This document shows, piece after piece, positions 62,322 to 64,000 of a stretch of DNA of 64,000 nucleotides. The notes beneath the pieces were generated by a model, which searched no databases, was not told where the DNA came from, and was given only the letters and a program-made list of their open reading frames with translations. The first letter of the stretch is position 1. Each line of letters begins with the position of its first letter. The position numbers and the translations under genes were made by a program. This DNA is from Paragorgia papillata (taxonomy: Eukaryota > Cnidaria > Anthozoa > Scleralcyonacea > Coralliidae), in the NCBI GenBank assembly GCA_035771165.1, contig JAWNZC010000179.1:2802001-2866000 (forward strand), written 5' to 3'.

Positions 62322-62513
62322 CACGATTGGAAATGGCGGCTGTCGAGGCTCGCGAAATACGGGCTAACCCGTATTAGCTACGCATGCGTAGAACGAATAT
62401 CTTGCGTGTAAACGTCACCAATACACGGCCGACAACTCACTTGAGCCAGCACGCACGTGGACTGCGAACTGCCCCATGAAAGTGGCCGATTTTCTATGCG
62501 ATTTCCGATCGTG
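62322..62513. mobile_element. 192-bp inverted-repeat element, short homologue of 1998-3309
   Basis: CACGATTGGAAAT and ATTTCCGATCGTG ends. It holds, in inverse orientation, one copy of the 68-bp block and the GGGGCAGTTCGCAG...TGAGTTGTC segment with no insertion between them. It therefore shows the ancestral state of the long element. Confidence 0.8.
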
Positions 62514-62984
62514 AGTTACTCGAGCCAGTCCTCTTTCGAGATCAGTGAACAAGACCAGTTATAGATCATTTGCAATCATGTGACATCGGATGCCTCTGTG
62601 CCAAACACAAACATGATGGTCAGCGGTTTGACAACCGTGTTTATGTCCAATATAACTCGGGTACTTCATGTTGGGCTAATATCGACCTTAAACTGCGCTG
62701 AATATTGGAGAAGGGCTGATTACCGTGTTTTCAAACCAAAAAAATCAACCAAGATCCTCTCTTTACCCTCATGCTCTCTTGACACATTTAATAGAACGAT
62801 TATATTCCTAAACTAATTGAGTAAACAAATTATTTTTACCTTGTCAACATCCCTGGGGAACAAATCTGTCCTCGTACTTGGAGTTGAGCGTACAAGACTT
62901 GGAGTAGTATACTGAAACTAAACAAGAACATTTCTTGCTAAAATCTCTCGAAACAACTAAACAGACCTCTTTTTACTCAAAGAA

Positions 62985-63365
62985 TTAAAGTGAAACAAAA
63001 ATTAAATCTGTCTTATTTGAAAGAACACTTAAAATGATAGAGTAACATATTTTGAAGTTTTTCGTTTCCTTGCTTCGTTCTTGAGATATTTCAGTTTGTT
63101 TGATATGCAAATTAAACATTTTGACGTCACAGGTACATAATGAGTTATCGAAAAGTTATATATCTTTGCTATTGTCAAATATAATAACTTGAAAATCTAC
63201 ATGTTTAGAGTTCTGGGCAAAACACACCCCACAAGCTGCTTCCTTCGAATTATTTTGGTTTGATAATAGCGAAGATATATAACTTTTTTCAATAACTCAT
63301 TATGCACATGTGACGTCAAAATGTTTAATTTGCATATCAAACAAACTGAAATATCTCATGAACGA
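62985..63365. mobile_element. Foldback element of the TTTGAAAG...GAGATATTTCA family
   Basis: TTAAAGTGAAAC, then CTTATTTGAAAGAACACTTA, TTTTTCGTTTCCTTGCTTCG, TTGAGATATTTCAGTTTG and TTTAATTTGCATATCAAACA in both orientations around a centre with TAACTCATTATG. The right arm is cut short at about 63365. Confidence 0.8.
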
Positions 63366-64000
63366 AACCAACCTCGTACCCAGGTTCTTATCTCCGCTCG
63401 CCACTACGAAAAGACCCTGGTCTCTCTCCTCCGCAGAGGGCTTCTATTCGCAGGCGCGCGTTGGGGCTGGTCACGTGTTTCGAGGGCAAAAGTATAATTT
63501 CGGGGTGGGTAATTTTGAAACGTGGCTACTAGTAAACTGAATAACGTAAAGACAATGTTTTTATAATCTGATTTACAGTATTTTATTGTGACAAGACAAG
63601 GTGTACGTTAATTCTCAAGAAAGCCAGCACGGACTGAATGCCCAAATCGATGTTTATTCACGTCGGTTTCCTCAGTGTTGTGCGATACGGTATATAAACT
63701 GTGCCGTAGAAACAGAAGTCGCCGTCCTGATTGAAGGCCACTAATACGTCTCGATTTGCTTTTTGAAATAGTAAATGTAATGAACTAACCTCTTGGAATT
63801 TCTAAAGCACAGAATAAGGGTCTAAAGCTTTGTTGACAGCTGCAAGCCCAAGGTGTTAAATCTGTATGTGCATTCTGCGAGCGCCTTTGGTCGTTCCCGT
63901 GGTCGTTCCAAGTGATACAGACTCATGCAGTGAGATGATTTCCACGCTTTCTTTCGAATGGAGGTTCAAACGATTGTTAACCAAAATAATTTGTAAATTT
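63366..64000. other. Right end of window, nothing recognised
   Basis: GC somewhat higher around 63400-63480. No repeat family or coding block can be supported. The ORF at 63310-63540 overlaps the end of the foldback element. Confidence 0.5.

Overview
This is a eukaryotic (metazoan) genomic window: AT-rich, gene-poor, with spliced coding exons separated by long repeat-filled introns. There is no operon organisation, Shine-Dalgarno spacing, CRISPR array or other prokaryotic feature. The gene content (a WIF-domain RYK-type receptor and the diflavin reductase NDOR1), the CR1-like reverse transcriptase fragment and the very dense population of small inverted-repeat transposons suggest an invertebrate, most likely an anthozoan cnidarian (coral or anemone type). 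The phylum is an inference; no species marker is visible.

Two genes are well supported, both on the minus strand. (1) NDOR1, the NADPH-dependent diflavin reductase of cytosolic Fe-S cluster assembly, has five 5' exons at 13132-12980, 9545-9468, 7331-7234, 7120-7022 and 1050-949. They join in a consistent reading frame with GT/AG borders and encode the FMN-binding flavodoxin domain; the FAD and NADPH domains are not found and would lie beyond the left edge. (2) A 694-codon uninterrupted RYK/Derailed-type receptor (signal peptide, WIF domain, one membrane helix, tyrosine-kinase-like domain with DFA in place of DFG) lies at 36463-34379. A third, weaker two-exon candidate of unknown function lies at 443-1 and runs off the left edge.

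Layout: 1-950 unknown partial gene plus a tRNA-type SINE. 950-13132 NDOR1, whose introns hold a SINE, a 5S-rRNA-derived SINE broken by nested insertions, a GTAACTAGTTAC array, 20-bp satellites with (CAGA)n tracts, and a nest of elements with TTA target duplications. 13910-15470 a 1.56-kb palindrome with 634-bp arms. 15.5-20.2 kb small elements, a poly-G tract, two SINE copies and a 520-bp compound tetranucleotide array that abuts the 3' end of a dead non-LTR retrotransposon (20.2-23.2 kb). 24-34 kb MITEs, a 17-bp tandem repeat and foldback elements. 34.4-36.5 kb RYK. 39.8-46.9 kb SINEs and at least eight inverted-repeat elements. 47.5-49.0 kb a dead CR1-like LINE. 51.1-53.2 kb degenerate tandem repeats with a 5S SINE and a MITE. 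53.2-54.5 kb a second 20-bp satellite. 54.5-63.4 kb TTAA-flanked foldback elements, several sharing one conserved internal block.

The genes do not form a pathway. NDOR1 acts in electron transfer to the Fe-S assembly machinery and RYK in Wnt-type signalling. The window is chiefly a record of nested transposition, with several filled sites that can be compared with empty homologues inside the same 64 kb.
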